Assembly (NCBI RefSeq): GCF_012396235.1
Contig: NZ_JAAXPA010000003.1
Coordinates: 248,001 to 312,000, forward strand
Origin: Rhodococcus opacus
GTDB lineage: Bacteria > Actinomycetota > Actinomycetes > Mycobacteriales > Mycobacteriaceae
Direction: 5' to 3'
DNA length: 64,000 bases
Positions 16,676-32,428 of this stretch are shown here, in pieces. The notes beneath the pieces were generated by a model, which was not told the origin of the DNA, ran no database searches, and was given only the letters and a program-made list of their open reading frames with translations. Made by a program: the position numbers and the translations under genes. Within the stretch, counting starts at the first letter, position 1; every line of letters begins with the position of its first letter.

Positions 16676-17386
16676 TCAGACGCGCAGGCGCTCCCGGCGC
16701 AACTGCTCGACCTCGGGCAGGTCGAGGGGCGCGAGTTCGTCGACGCCCAGCGCCCGCTTCAGGAGCAGGTCGGCGAGTTCGGGGTTGCGGGCGAGCGCGG
16801 GTCCGTGCATGTACGTGCCGATCACGGAACCCTGGACGACGCCTTCGAGCCCGTCCCCGACGCCGTTGCCGACGCCGTGCGTGACCCGGGCCAGGCCGCG
16901 GGCGTCGGAGCCGAGTGTGGTTCCGCCGCGGTGGTTTTCGAACCCCGTGAGCGGCTGCGTCAGCCCGTCCATCCGTGGTGCCGTGATCACTTCACCGATG
17001 GAACGCGTCGCCTGCGGGGACGTGGTGACGTCGAGCATCGAGACGCCGTCGACGCGTTCGCCGCTCGACGTCTCGTACCAGTTGCCGAGCACCTGGATCG
17101 CGGCGCAGATCGCCAGGACGGGGGCGCCGCGTTCGGCGGCCTTCTGCAGTCCGGGGTACTTGGCGAGGTGCCGGGTGGCGAGGCGCTGCGCCGAGTCCTC
17201 GGCCCCACCGAGCGTGTAGACGTCGAGGGACTCCGGGACCGGATCGTTCAGCGTGATCTCGACGATCTCCGCGTCGTATCCGCGCATGCGCAGTCGCTGC
17301 CGGAGGATCAGGGCGTTGCCGCCGTCGCCGTAGGTGCCCATCACGTCGGGCAGCACCAGGCCGATGCGTACGGTCGAGTCAGGCAT
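16676..17386 (-). CDS. gatD: Lipid II isoglutaminyl synthase, glutaminase subunit
   Basis: This 236-residue CobB/CobQ-type glutamine amidotransferase releases ammonia from glutamine for MurT to amidate the alpha-carboxyl of D-Glu in lipid II. The catalytic Cys94 (VLAICAAIQVLG) and His193 (GTYMHGPALARNP) are both present; Cys94 is at the same number as in S. aureus GatD. The start overlaps the murT stop by 8 bases, consistent with a stoichiometric MurT-GatD complex. It corresponds to M. tuberculosis Rv3713 (annotated cobQ2). The enzyme works in the cytoplasm on membrane-bound lipid II. Confidence 0.93.
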   Translation of the reverse strand: MPDSTVRIGLVLPDVMGTYGDGGNALILRQRLRMRGYDAEIVEITLNDPVPESLDVYTLGGAEDSAQRLATRHLAKYPGLQKAAERGAPVLAICAAIQVLGNWYETSSGERVDGVSMLDVTTSPQATRSIGEVITAPRMDGLTQPLTGFENHRGGTTLGSDARGLARVTHGVGNGVGDGLEGVVQGSVIGTYMHGPALARNPELADLLLKRALGVDELAPLDLPEVEQLRRERLRV

Positions 17387-18632
17387 TGCGCGCCTCCTTC
17401 GCGATGGCGGTGTTCAGGTCGCGGAAGGCGGTGTAGTTGGCGAGCACCTCGACGCGTCCGGGCGGGCAGGACGCGATGGCCCGCAACGGGTTCGGGTCGA
17501 GCGTGTGCTCGACGCCGGCGTACGTGAGGCGGACGGCCAGGTCGGTGCCGCGTTCGCCGGCGGCCACCACCTTGACGCCCTCGAAGTGCTCGAACCGCAC
17601 GTCCCACAGCCAGGACAGATCCTCGCCGTCGGGAACCTGCCCGTTGACGGCGATCACGAGTCCGTCGACGGTGGGGTCGATCATCGACAGCGCTTCCTGC
17701 CAGCCGGCGGGGTTCTTGGCGAGCAGCATGTGCACGGAGTGCGACCCGACCTCGACGGTGCTGTAGCGGCCCGCGACCTCCTGGACGGTGGCCGCGGCGG
17801 CGACGGCGTCCTCCGCCTTCGCGCCCATCGCAACGGCCGCAGCGACGGCCTGTGCGGCGTTGCCGCGGTTGGCGCGTCCGGGCAGGGCGAGGGTCATCGG
17901 GATCTTCAGGCCGTCGGGCCCGTACAGGTTTTCGTCGTCCAGCCACCAGTCGGGGGTCGGGCGCGCGAAGTCGGAACCCGTGCTGCGCCAGTGCGAGCCC
18001 TCCCACACGATGGGTTCGCCGGTGCGCGGACAGCTGGCGGCGTCGCTGGCCCATCCGCCCCCGGCAGCGACCCAGACGACGTTCTTCGCGTCGTAGGCCA
18101 CCGAGGTGACGAGGACGTCGTCGCAGTTGGCGATCACGACGGCCTCCGGGTGCGCGGCGACGCAGGCGCGGAGTTTGCGTTCGATCATGTTGATCTCGCC
18201 GACCCGGTCGAGCTGGTCGCGGCTGAGGTTGAGCAGAACCAGGGCCTCGGGGTTGACGGCGTCGCTGACGTGCGGGACGTGGAGCTCGTCGACCTCGAGG
18301 GCGGCGAGGGGCGCGTGGACGCGGGTGCTGAGCGCCGCGACGATGCCGGCGTCCATGTTGGCGCCGTCGGCCTGCGTCGCGACCTCACCGAGGGTGGAGA
18401 GCGCCGCCGCGGTCATCCGGGTGGTGGTGGACTTGCCGTTGGTGCCGGTGATCACCGCGGTGCGTCGGCCGGCGCCGAGCTGCTCCATCAGGGTCGGGTC
18501 GATCTTCAGGGCGATCAGTCCGCCGATCATCGAGCCCTTGCCCCGGCCCGCCTTCTGCGACGCCCAGGAGGCCGCCGCCGCTGCGCGCAGGGCGAGCTTG
18601 CCGCGCGTCGTGATCCCAGTTCCAGTACTCAC
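17379..18632 (-). CDS. murT: Lipid II isoglutaminyl synthase, Mur-ligase-like subunit
   Basis: This 417-residue ligase has the ATP-binding P-loop ITGTNGKSTTTRM, the Mur-ligase central domain (LNLSRDQLDRVGEIN) and a C-terminal DUF1727 domain. It activates the D-Glu carboxylate of lipid II and uses ammonia from GatD. The GTG at 18632 (STGTGITTRGKLALRAA) is chosen because upstream codons run into a palindrome. The zinc ribbon inserted in the family's central domain, normally with four Cys, keeps only the first here (CPRTGEP; positions of the other three are non-Cys around GSDFARP). It corresponds to M. tuberculosis Rv3712. Confidence 0.92.
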   Translation of the reverse strand: MSTGTGITTRGKLALRAAAAASWASQKAGRGKGSMIGGLIALKIDPTLMEQLGAGRRTAVITGTNGKSTTTRMTAAALSTLGEVATQADGANMDAGIVAALSTRVHAPLAALEVDELHVPHVSDAVNPEALVLLNLSRDQLDRVGEINMIERKLRACVAAHPEAVVIANCDDVLVTSVAYDAKNVVWVAAGGGWASDAASCPRTGEPIVWEGSHWRSTGSDFARPTPDWWLDDENLYGPDGLKIPMTLALPGRANRGNAAQAVAAAVAMGAKAEDAVAAAATVQEVAGRYSTVEVGSHSVHMLLAKNPAGWQEALSMIDPTVDGLVIAVNGQVPDGEDLSWLWDVRFEHFEGVKVVAAGERGTDLAVRLTYAGVEHTLDPNPLRAIASCPPGRVEVLANYTAFRDLNTAIAKEARNA

Positions 18633-18657
18633 TCCGCGAGTTTTGCACAGGGTCCGG

Positions 18658-19584
18658 TCAGACGCCGACTCGCGCGGGGGCACGTGAGCGCGAAAGTGTG
18701 CTCGGACGCACCCTGCCACTCACCTGGGTGGCGGCGGCACCGGCGATGACGACGGCCCCGCCGATCAGCGACAGGATGCTCGGCTCCTCGTGCAGCACCA
18801 GCCAGGACGCCCCGATCCCGACGATGGGAACCAGCAGGGAGAACGGCGCGACCATTCCGGCGGGGTAGCGGCTGAGCAGCGCCGTCCACAGGCCCGAGCC
18901 CGCGACCGTGCCGAGGATCACGATGTAGGCGAGGCCTGCGAGCGCGAGCGGGCCGTTGCCGTCCAGTGACGACGTCAGGGAGTCCCAGCCCGCCGACGGA
19001 CCCTCGACGCCGAACGACAGCGCCAGCATCGGCAGCGGCGGAATGACGCACATCCACAGCATCAGGCGCATCGGCTGATCCGACGCGGCCTTGCGGTTGC
19101 CGATGTTGCCCAGCGCCCACGACAGTCCCGCGAGCAGCGTCAGGGCCACCGGCAGCAGCGCGGCGTGCTGGGCGCGGTCCCAGCCGATGACTGTCATCCC
19201 GGCCATCGCCACCAACAGTCCGCATACCTGCGTCGGCCGCAGTCGCTCCCGCAGCAGGACCGCGCCGAGGACCACGGTGAACGGTGCGGACGACTGCAGG
19301 ACCAGCGATGCCAGCCCGGTGGGCATGCCGACGTGCATGGCCCAGAACAGGAAGGCGAACTGGCCGACGCCGAACCCGAGGCCGTACACCAGCAGCCACT
19401 TCGGCGGGACCTGTGGCCGGGGAATGAACAGGATGACCGGGATCGCGATGACGAAGAATCGCAGCGCGGCGAAGAAGAACGGTGGGAAGTGGTCGAGGCC
19501 CGCGCGAATGGCGAGGAAGTTGAGCCCCCACAGGACGACGACGGTGAGTCCGAGCAGCCGGTCGCGGGAGGTCATGCCTTCCAT
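18658..19584 (-). CDS. EamA/DMT-family transporter
   Basis: The protein has 308 residues from the ATG at 19584 (TTG 19602 and ATG 19575 are alternatives). Ten hydrophobic segments form two EamA repeats, beginning LLGLTVVVLWGLNFLAIRAG and, in the second half, LTLLAGLSWALGNIGNRKA. Such proteins export amino acids, metabolites or purines; many resemble E. coli YdcZ/RhaT-type carriers. The C-terminal tail after about residue 290 is read through a 40-bp palindrome, so it is probably an extension acquired with the repeat. The gene is divergent from a LysR gene across 63 bases, suggesting that this regulator controls it. Confidence 0.85.
   Translation of the reverse strand: MEGMTSRDRLLGLTVVVLWGLNFLAIRAGLDHFPPFFFAALRFFVIAIPVILFIPRPQVPPKWLLVYGLGFGVGQFAFLFWAMHVGMPTGLASLVLQSSAPFTVVLGAVLLRERLRPTQVCGLLVAMAGMTVIGWDRAQHAALLPVALTLLAGLSWALGNIGNRKAASDQPMRLMLWMCVIPPLPMLALSFGVEGPSAGWDSLTSSLDGNGPLALAGLAYIVILGTVAGSGLWTALLSRYPAGMVAPFSLLVPIVGIGASWLVLHEEPSILSLIGGAVVIAGAAATQVSGRVRPSTLSRSRAPARVGV
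18684..18723. repeat. 40-bp palindrome family, copy 4 (inside the EamA 3' end)
   Basis: Exactly 40 bp, GTGAGCGCGAAAGTGT ... CCCTGCCACTCAC. It is the most degenerate copy, with several mismatched pairs in the middle of the arms but intact ends. It lies within the last 66 bases of the EamA gene and encodes part of its C-terminus. Confidence 0.72.
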
Positions 19585-19632
19585 CGTGAGGGCCGGAAAC
19601 AATCAGGACAAGCGCATTAAAGTGCATCATCG

Positions 19633-19649
19633 ATGTAGTTTTGCTACAT
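19633..19649. promoter_or_regulatory. Palindrome over the lysR start codon
   Basis: ATGTAG-TTTTG-CTACAT, a perfect 6-bp inverted repeat that includes the first bases of the lysR ATG. The position suits autorepression by the LysR-type regulator and control of the divergent EamA gene. Confidence 0.45.
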
Positions 19650-20541
19650 GGATGCGACCCGGTTGCGCGTGCTGCGCGAGCTGGCGGACCGCGGGACGGT
19701 GGCGGCGACCGCGCAGGCGTTGTCGATGACGCCGTCGGCGGTGTCGCAGCAGCTCAAGATCCTGTCGCGGGAGGCCGGGGTGACCCTGCTCGAACCCGCC
19801 GGCCGCCGGTTGCGGCTCACCGATGCCGGTCAGGCGCTCGTCGTCCGCGCCGACGACGTCGTGGCGGCCCTGGACCGTGCGGCGGCGGAGATGAGCGCCT
19901 ACCGCGGTTCGCCGCGCGGCCGCGTGCGGGTGGCGCTGTTCCCGTCCGGTGCCGCGCTGCTGCTGCCCGGACTGCTGGACGCGCTGGAAGGCAGTGGGGT
20001 GGACGTGCAGGCGCGCGACGAGGACCTGCCCGCCGCCGCGGTGCCCACCCTGCTCGCCGATTACGACGTGGTGCTGACGCATCGCGACGAGCGGGCCCCG
20101 GACTCGTCCTCGCCGCGGGTGACGGCCGAACCGCTGATGCGCGAACCCATCGACCTCATCCTGCCGCCCGGCCATCCGCTCGCCGGACAGGATGCGGTTC
20201 GCCCGGACCAGTTGGCGGACGAGAGGTGGATCAGTGTGCGCGGCGGTTTCCCCGTCGACGACGTGCTGATGTCGGTGGCCGCCGCGACCGGGGTGCAGCC
20301 GCATGTGGTGATGCGCATCAACGACTTCCGGGTCATCGAGGAACTCGTCGCCGGCGGTCACGGCGTGGCCCTGCTGGCCCGCCATGCGGTGACGAGCCGC
20401 ACGGTGGTGCAGCTGCCGCTCGCCGGGGTGCGCGCGGCCCGGATCTACGAACTGGCCCGGCGGCCCGCAGCCGACGACGTTCCCGCGGTGGCCACGGTGC
20501 TGCAGGCGTTCCGGGACGTCGCGGCACGGGTGCGGGACTGA
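19648..20541 (+). CDS. LysR-family transcriptional regulator
   Basis: This 297-residue regulator has an N-terminal winged helix (GTVAATAQALSMTPSAVSQQLKILSREAG, split: AQALSMTPSAVSQQLKIL) and a LysR substrate-binding domain from about residue 90. It is the likely controller of the divergent EamA transporter, as LysR/exporter pairs usually are; LysE/ArgP-type export control is a comparable arrangement. The effector is unknown. A strong terminator follows its stop. Confidence 0.9.
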   Translation: MDATRLRVLRELADRGTVAATAQALSMTPSAVSQQLKILSREAGVTLLEPAGRRLRLTDAGQALVVRADDVVAALDRAAAEMSAYRGSPRGRVRVALFPSGAALLLPGLLDALEGSGVDVQARDEDLPAAAVPTLLADYDVVLTHRDERAPDSSSPRVTAEPLMREPIDLILPPGHPLAGQDAVRPDQLADERWISVRGGFPVDDVLMSVAAATGVQPHVVMRINDFRVIEELVAGGHGVALLARHAVTSRTVVQLPLAGVRAARIYELARRPAADDVPAVATVLQAFRDVAARVRD

Positions 20542-20554
20542 CCCCCGACAGCAC

Positions 20555-20580
20555 GAAGGCCCGCACCGGGGCGGGCCTTC
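20555..20580. terminator. Terminator between lysR and the SHOCT gene
   Basis: Perfect 10-bp stem GAAGGCCCGC / GCGGGCCTTC with a 6-base loop, located between convergent genes. It can serve both strands. Confidence 0.8.
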
Positions 20581-20598
20581 GACGGTGACGGTGCGGGG

Positions 20599-20976
20599 TC
20601 AGGCCAGTGCCTTGGCTTTCAGCGTCTCGTACTCCTGCTGAGTGATGGTGCCTGCATCGAGCAGTGCCTTCGCGTCCGCGATCTGCTCGGCCGAGGACTT
20701 GCCCGCGACGGAACGGATGTAGCTGTCCTGCGCCTGCTTCACCTCCTGCGCGGCCGCCATCGAACGCTGGGCCATGCCGTCGCTCTTGACGATGAGATAC
20801 ACGAGCGCGGTCAGCAGCGGGATGAAGAACAGGAAGATGATCCAGATGGCCTTCGCCCAGCCCGACGTCTTATGGTCGCGGAACAGGTCGGTGATGATGG
20901 AGAACAACAGGATCAGGTAGGCCACGAAGCCGAAGGTGACGATGATCACCCAGAGAAAGTCCCAGAAAGAGTCCAT
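20599..20976 (-). CDS. Small membrane protein with PLDc_N and SHOCT domains
   Basis: The protein has 125 residues. Two membrane helices at the N-terminus (FLWVIIVTFGFVAYLILLFS and AIWIIFLFFIPLLTALVYLI) form the phospholipase-D nuclease N-terminal-like hairpin. The C-terminus is a SHOCT motif (AEQIADAKALLDAGTITQQEYETLKAKAL, split: LLDAGTITQQEYETLKAKAL), a short helix pair often at the end of membrane or secreted proteins. No enzymatic residues are present. The role is unknown; an envelope-associated adaptor is an inference. Confidence 0.85.
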   Translation of the reverse strand: MDSFWDFLWVIIVTFGFVAYLILLFSIITDLFRDHKTSGWAKAIWIIFLFFIPLLTALVYLIVKSDGMAQRSMAAAQEVKQAQDSYIRSVAGKSSAEQIADAKALLDAGTITQQEYETLKAKALA

Positions 20977-21099
20977 TGCAGCGCTCCATTCACAGTCGAA
21001 TTCACTCTGCGCCGACTATCGCACCGGGCCGGGGCGCCCGCGTCATCCGAAACAGGTGAAATGTGGCCGGTGCCGACCCCGCCCGCGGTCGCGAAACGC

Positions 21100-21137
21100 C
21101 GAACGGCCGCGACACCGGTAGGTGCCGCGGCCGTTCG
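21100..21137. terminator. Terminator downstream of the single-chain carboxylase
   Basis: 17-bp stem with one mismatch around the loop GGTA, 8 bases past the carboxylase stop on the minus strand. Confidence 0.8.
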
Positions 21138-21145
21138 GGTAGGGA

Positions 21146-26635
<5,490 letters not shown>

Positions 26636-27051
26636 CTGTTATCGCTCCGTTTCCGTAAAACTCATTGATCCGCAGAGTGTTTCGATGGCCAAGGCCATGT
26701 CCGCCGAGGACTGGGTGCCGCCTTCGCGGACACGTGCACCCCTGCACAACCCACTTGACTACCTCCAGGGGCGCCCCGAACGCGATCGTCGGACCTGCGC
26801 CATTGCGGGACCGATGCTCGGGGAATGCGAGCATAACGTCGAAAATTTGTACCCGCGCGTAACTTCTGCGAGGCCCCGATCTGCTTGTCAAGCGTTCAAG
26901 GACTTGCGTGTCGACGCTACGAGGGAGTAATGCGGCCGGAATTCCGCCGAACTGGGCGTCCTCCGGAGAGGTATCTGCAACCCATTGTCACAGAGTCGTT
27001 TTCGTCCGGTTCCTCGAGAAGCTCTCGGGGAAAGGAACTTTCACGCAGAAG
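26636..27051. other. Intergenic region upstream of the carboxylase
   Basis: 416 bases with no supportable gene on either strand; short frames here have no family resemblance. It is more AT-rich near 26830-26860 (GCATAACGTCGAAAATTTGT) and should hold the carboxylase promoter on the minus strand. No palindrome longer than about 6 bp was seen. Confidence 0.55.
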
Positions 27052-28791
27052 TTACTGGCGGTTCACCTTCGGATCGGCACCCGCCGGTTCGGTCGCGTGC
27101 GCCACCGCGCCCCGCACACCGACGTGTGCCTCGCGGTGCATCCGGTCGACCATGTGCGGATAGTGCAGTTCGAACGCGGGCCGCTCGGAGCGGATGCGCG
27201 GCAGCTCGGTGAAGTTGTGCCGCGGCGGCGGGCACGTCGTTGCCCACTCCAGGGAGTTGCCGAACCCCCACGGATCGTCCACCGTGACCACCTCGCCGTA
27301 GCGGTAGCTCTTGAAGACGTTCCAGACGAACGGCACGGTCGACGCGCCCAGGACGAACGCGAACACCGTGGAGACCGAGTTGAGGACGGTGAAGCCGTCC
27401 GAGGGCAGGTAGTCGGCGTAGCGGCGCGGCATCCCCTCGGCGCCGAGCCAGTGCTGGACGAGGAACGTGCCGTGGAAACCGGTGAACGTGGTCCAGAAGT
27501 GCCATTTGCCGAGACGCTCGTCGAGCATGCGGCCCGTCATCTTCGGGAACCAGAAGTAGATGCCCGCGTACGTGGCGAAGACGATCGTCCCGAACAGCAC
27601 GTAATGGAAGTGGGCGATCACGAAGTAGCTGTCGGTGACGTGGAAGTCCAGCGGCGGGCTCGCGAGGATGACACCGGTGAGGCCGCCGAAGATGAACGTG
27701 ATGAGGAAGCCGAGCGAGAACAGCATGGGGGTCTCGAACGTCAGCTGCCCCTTCCACATGGTGCCGATCCAGTTGAAGATCTTCACCCCGGTGGGTACCG
27801 CGATCAGGAACGTCATGAAGGAGAAGAACGGCAGCAGCACCGCGCCCGTCGCGTACATGTGGTGCGCCCACACGGCGATCGAGAGGGCGGCGATGGCGAT
27901 CGTCGCGTAGACGAGCCCGCTGTAGCCGAAGAGCGGCTTGCGGCTGAAGACCGGGAAGATCTCCGACACGATGCCGAAGAACGGCAACGCGACGATGTAC
28001 ACCTCCGGATGGCCGAAGAACCAGAACAGGTGCTGCCACAGCAGCACGCCGCCGGTGGCCGGGTCGTACAGATTGCCGCCCAGATGGCGGTCGACGAACA
28101 GCCCCATCAGCGCTGCGGTGAGGATCGGGAACGCCACCAGGATCAGGATGCTGGTGATGAAGATGTTCCACGTGAAGATCGGCATCCGGAACATGATCAT
28201 GCCCGGGGCTCGCAGGCAGATGACGGTCGTGATCATGTTGACCCCGCCGAGGATGGTGCCGAGACCGGACAGCGCCAGCCCCATGATCCACAGATCGGCG
28301 CCGACGCCCGGCGCATGCAGCGCGCTCGTCAGCGGCGAGTACGCCGTCCAGCCGAAGTCCGCGGCGCCACCCGGGGTGATGAAACCCGCGATCGCGATGG
28401 TGCCGCCGAACAGGAACGCCCAGTAACTGAACGCGTTGAGACGGGGGAACGCGACGTCGGGGGCGCCGATCTGCAGTGGCAGGATGTAGTTGGCGAACCC
28501 GAACACGATCGGCGTCGCGTACAGCAGCAGCATGATCGTGCCGTGCATCGTGAACAGCTGGTTGTACTGCTCGTTCGACAGGAACTGCAGACCCGGAACG
28601 GCGAGCTCGCCGCGGATCAGCAGCGCCATCAGACCGCCGGCCATGAAGAAGACGAACGACGTGATCAGGTACAGAATCCCCAGATCCTTGGGATCCGTCG
28701 TCGTGATCATCTTGTAGAAGAAGCTGCCCTTGGGGCGGCGCCGGGCCGGATACGGACGGACCGGAAGATGCTGTTGAAATGCCAGATTCAC
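27052..28791 (-). CDS. ctaD: Cytochrome c oxidase subunit I (aa3 type)
   Basis: This 579-residue membrane subunit of the terminal oxidase holds heme a and the heme a3/CuB centre and pumps protons. The ligands are present: heme a His in [12 protein letters not shown], CuB His plus the cross-linked Tyr in [13 protein letters not shown], the His pair in [10 protein letters not shown], and the heme a/a3 His pair in [10 protein letters not shown]. About 12 membrane helices are seen. The GTG at 28791 is the first start of the frame and gives the usual actinobacterial N-terminus ([12 protein letters not shown]). It is monocistronic here; rhodococci often carry more than one ctaD, so this may be one of several. 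Confidence 0.94.
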   Translation of the reverse strand: MNLAFQQHLPVRPYPARRRPKGSFFYKMITTTDPKDLGILYLITSFVFFMAGGLMALLIRGELAVPGLQFLSNEQYNQLFTMHGTIMLLLYATPIVFGFANYILPLQIGAPDVAFPRLNAFSYWAFLFGGTIAIAGFITPGGAADFGWTAYSPLTSALHAPGVGADLWIMGLALSGLGTILGGVNMITTVICLRAPGMIMFRMPIFTWNIFITSILILVAFPILTAALMGLFVDRHLGGNLYDPATGGVLLWQHLFWFFGHPEVYIVALPFFGIVSEIFPVFSRKPLFGYSGLVYATIAIAALSIAVWAHHMYATGAVLLPFFSFMTFLIAVPTGVKIFNWIGTMWKGQLTFETPMLFSLGFLITFIFGGLTGVILASPPLDFHVTDSYFVIAHFHYVLFGTIVFATYAGIYFWFPKMTGRMLDERLGKWHFWTTFTGFHGTFLVQHWLGAEGMPRRYADYLPSDGFTVLNSVSTVFAFVLGASTVPFVWNVFKSYRYGEVVTVDDPWGFGNSLEWATTCPPPRHNFTELPRIRSERPAFELHYPHMVDRMHREAHVGVRGAVAHATEPAGADPKVNRQ

Positions 28792-28895
28792 GACGCCCCC
28801 CGAAGGGTCCGAGGCGGTTCGGGTCCGGTGTGGACTCCGTTACCAGGGTAGTCACCCGAAGCCCGGAGGGAGCCGCTTTCCGTGGCCGGAAACGA

Positions 28896-28934
28896 CGCTG
28901 CCGCAGGTGCGCGTGGTGCGCGCCTGCGGCAGCG
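28896..28934. terminator. Terminator downstream of leuA
   Basis: 17-bp stem with one mismatch (CGCTGCCGCAGGTGCGC and its near complement), 15 bases past the leuA stop on the minus strand and upstream of ctaD. Confidence 0.78.
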
Positions 28935-28949
28935 AGGGTCGGGAAGCGG

Positions 28950-30851
<1,902 letters not shown>

Positions 30852-30867
<16 letters not shown>

Positions 30868-30893
30868 CAACCAAGGAGGAGTGCGCGCTGCAT
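30852..30893 (-). CDS. leuL: leuA leader peptide (13 residues)
   Basis: The peptide MQRALLLGCRDGV has three consecutive Leu codons (CTC CTC CTT). It ends inside the upstream arm of the terminator stem, about 90 bases before leuA. Ribosome stalling at the Leu codons under leucine limitation would free the leader from forming the terminator. Short leucine-rich leaders before leuA are known in actinobacteria. It is too short to judge by coding statistics; the evidence is the Leu run, its position and the hairpin. Confidence 0.75.
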
Positions 30894-30961
30894 ACTCAGC
30901 ACTGTACTCCGGGCACCATCGTTCGCGTGCCGGGGTTCGAAGTCCGAGTGAGGAGACAGCG

Positions 30962-31990
30962 GTGGGCCGCAGCGCGACGGTGGTAACACCGCTGGTGGCC
31001 GCACTTTTTGCGGCACTGCTCGCGTCGTGCGCCGGGGTGGTCGAGGGGGCGCCGAGCGTCGCCGGCGTCGGCGAGCCGATCTACGGCCTGCCCGTGAGCG
31101 ACCACAGCCGCGTCGAGTTGGCCGTCGCCGCCGCGGCCCGCGACATCGCGCCGTGCGGACTGCTCGACCAAAATCTCGTCGCCTCGCTCGGGCAGGTCAC
31201 TGCATTCGGGCCCGTCGGCGATCTGTCCACCTGCCACGCCGAGTTGGTGCCTCCCCGCGGCACACCCGCCAACCCCGTCTGGGTCGAGGTGACGGTGGGC
31301 GAACGCGAACCCACGGAAGACACCGGTGCCGGCGAGGTGACGTCGGGAATCGAGGTGCGTCCCGCGGTCGGCGCGCTCCCCGGCACGTGCACCCTCTACT
31401 TCTCGCTGCCGCCGGTTCCGGGAGTGCCGGACGACGACACCGCCCCGGGCCGGTGGGGGCACGTGTCGTATCTCGACGGGGCAGGCGGAACGGGTGACTC
31501 CGCCGGCGGCGACGACTGCGCGGAGGCCCGTACGGTCCTCGGATCGGTCGCCGGCAGGCTGCGCACCCCGGTGCCGGTGCGTTCGGATATTCCTCTCGCG
31601 CAGCAGGATCCGTGCCGGGTGGTCGAGAAGATGTCCGGACGGGGCGTCGAGACGTTCTCTCCGGGTAGCCGTCCCTACGAATGTCTCCTGACGCTCCGCG
31701 GCGGCGACGCGGCGTCCGTGCAACTGGCGCTGTCGCCCGAACCGTCGCAGACCGGCGGCCCCGAAGCGGTCGAACTCGACGGCAAGACGTTCACGTACTT
31801 CCGGGACGCACTCGAATGTCACTACTACTTCTACCCGGGGGCGGTGTTCGACACGAACCTGCCGTCGAGTCCGGTGAGCGAACGGGACAAACGCAGCAAT
31901 CGGCTGACCGCGTCCGTGGCGGCGTCCGCGCCTAGCTGCGACGACGCGGAAACGCTGGTGCTCGCCGCAGCCGAAATGTTCGACTACTGA
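30962..31990 (+). CDS. Predicted secreted lipoprotein, unknown function
   Basis: The protein has 342 residues. The GTG at 30962 is chosen because it gives a proper lipoprotein signal (VVTPLVAALFAALLASC, lipobox LASC) and has a GAGGAGA ribosome site before it. The mature part shows two similar Cys-containing halves (APCGLLDQNLVASLG ... STCHAEL and QDPCRVVEKMSGRG ... YECLLTL), reminiscent of duplicated DUF3558-type lipoprotein modules, though I cannot confirm that family. It should be anchored to the outer face of the membrane. The next gene starts 1 base after its stop, so they are probably co-transcribed. Confidence 0.75.
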   Translation: MGRSATVVTPLVAALFAALLASCAGVVEGAPSVAGVGEPIYGLPVSDHSRVELAVAAAARDIAPCGLLDQNLVASLGQVTAFGPVGDLSTCHAELVPPRGTPANPVWVEVTVGEREPTEDTGAGEVTSGIEVRPAVGALPGTCTLYFSLPPVPGVPDDDTAPGRWGHVSYLDGAGGTGDSAGGDDCAEARTVLGSVAGRLRTPVPVRSDIPLAQQDPCRVVEKMSGRGVETFSPGSRPYECLLTLRGGDAASVQLALSPEPSQTGGPEAVELDGKTFTYFRDALECHYYFYPGAVFDTNLPSSPVSERDKRSNRLTASVAASAPSCDDAETLVLAAAEMFDY

Positions 31991-31991
31991 C

Positions 31992-32342
31992 ATGAACACA
32001 CAGGTCGATGTCGCCCGGGCCTACCTGGACGCGTTGCTCAGCCACGACGGCAACACGGTGCCCATCGAGCCGCGGGCCGTGCGGTACGAGGTGGGGCTGA
32101 AGACGGCGTTCTCCGGAAATCACCTGCGCCGAAGCCTGTCCGGCGGCCCCCAGTACCGGGTGATCCGGGCGATCCGCGACTGTGTGTGGACGGTCGACGG
32201 CGACGACGTCACCGTCGACTACCTCCTCGACGCCGGACTGTTCGGCCGCACCCTCGTGACGGTCCGGGTGATCGAGACGTTCCGGATCCCGCAGGACGAC
32301 CTACGGATCCACCGCATCGACGCGAAGATCCGGCGCCCCTGA
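31992..32342 (+). CDS. Small NTF2/SnoaL-like cytoplasmic protein
   Basis: This 116-residue protein starts with a helix typical of NTF2-like folds (VDVARAYLDALLSHDG). It continues with a beta-rich core (YRVIRAIRDCVWTVDGDDVTVDYLLD) and the end VIETFRIPQDDLRIHRIDAKI. The pattern resembles SnoaL/DUF8021-type proteins, but no catalytic residues can be named. It is coupled to the lipoprotein gene upstream. Function is unknown. Confidence 0.72.
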   Translation: MNTQVDVARAYLDALLSHDGNTVPIEPRAVRYEVGLKTAFSGNHLRRSLSGGPQYRVIRAIRDCVWTVDGDDVTVDYLLDAGLFGRTLVTVRVIETFRIPQDDLRIHRIDAKIRRP

Positions 32343-32382
32343 GTGGGGCGCCGAATCGTCTGTCACGCATTGTCTTCCGCAC

Positions 32383-32422
32383 GTGAGTGGCATTGTGTGC
32401 CCCGCCACGCTTTGCCACTCAC
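32383..32422. repeat. 40-bp palindrome family, copy 5
   Basis: Exactly 40 bp, GTGAGTGGCATTGTGT ... ACGCTTTGCCACTCAC, loop region GCCCCGCC. It lies between convergent genes, 6 bases before the pirin stop. A small GC hairpin (GGCGCCCC-TGAGT-GGGGCGCC) at the end of the preceding gene probably terminates on its own. Confidence 0.85.
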
Positions 32423-32428
32423 ATGGGG

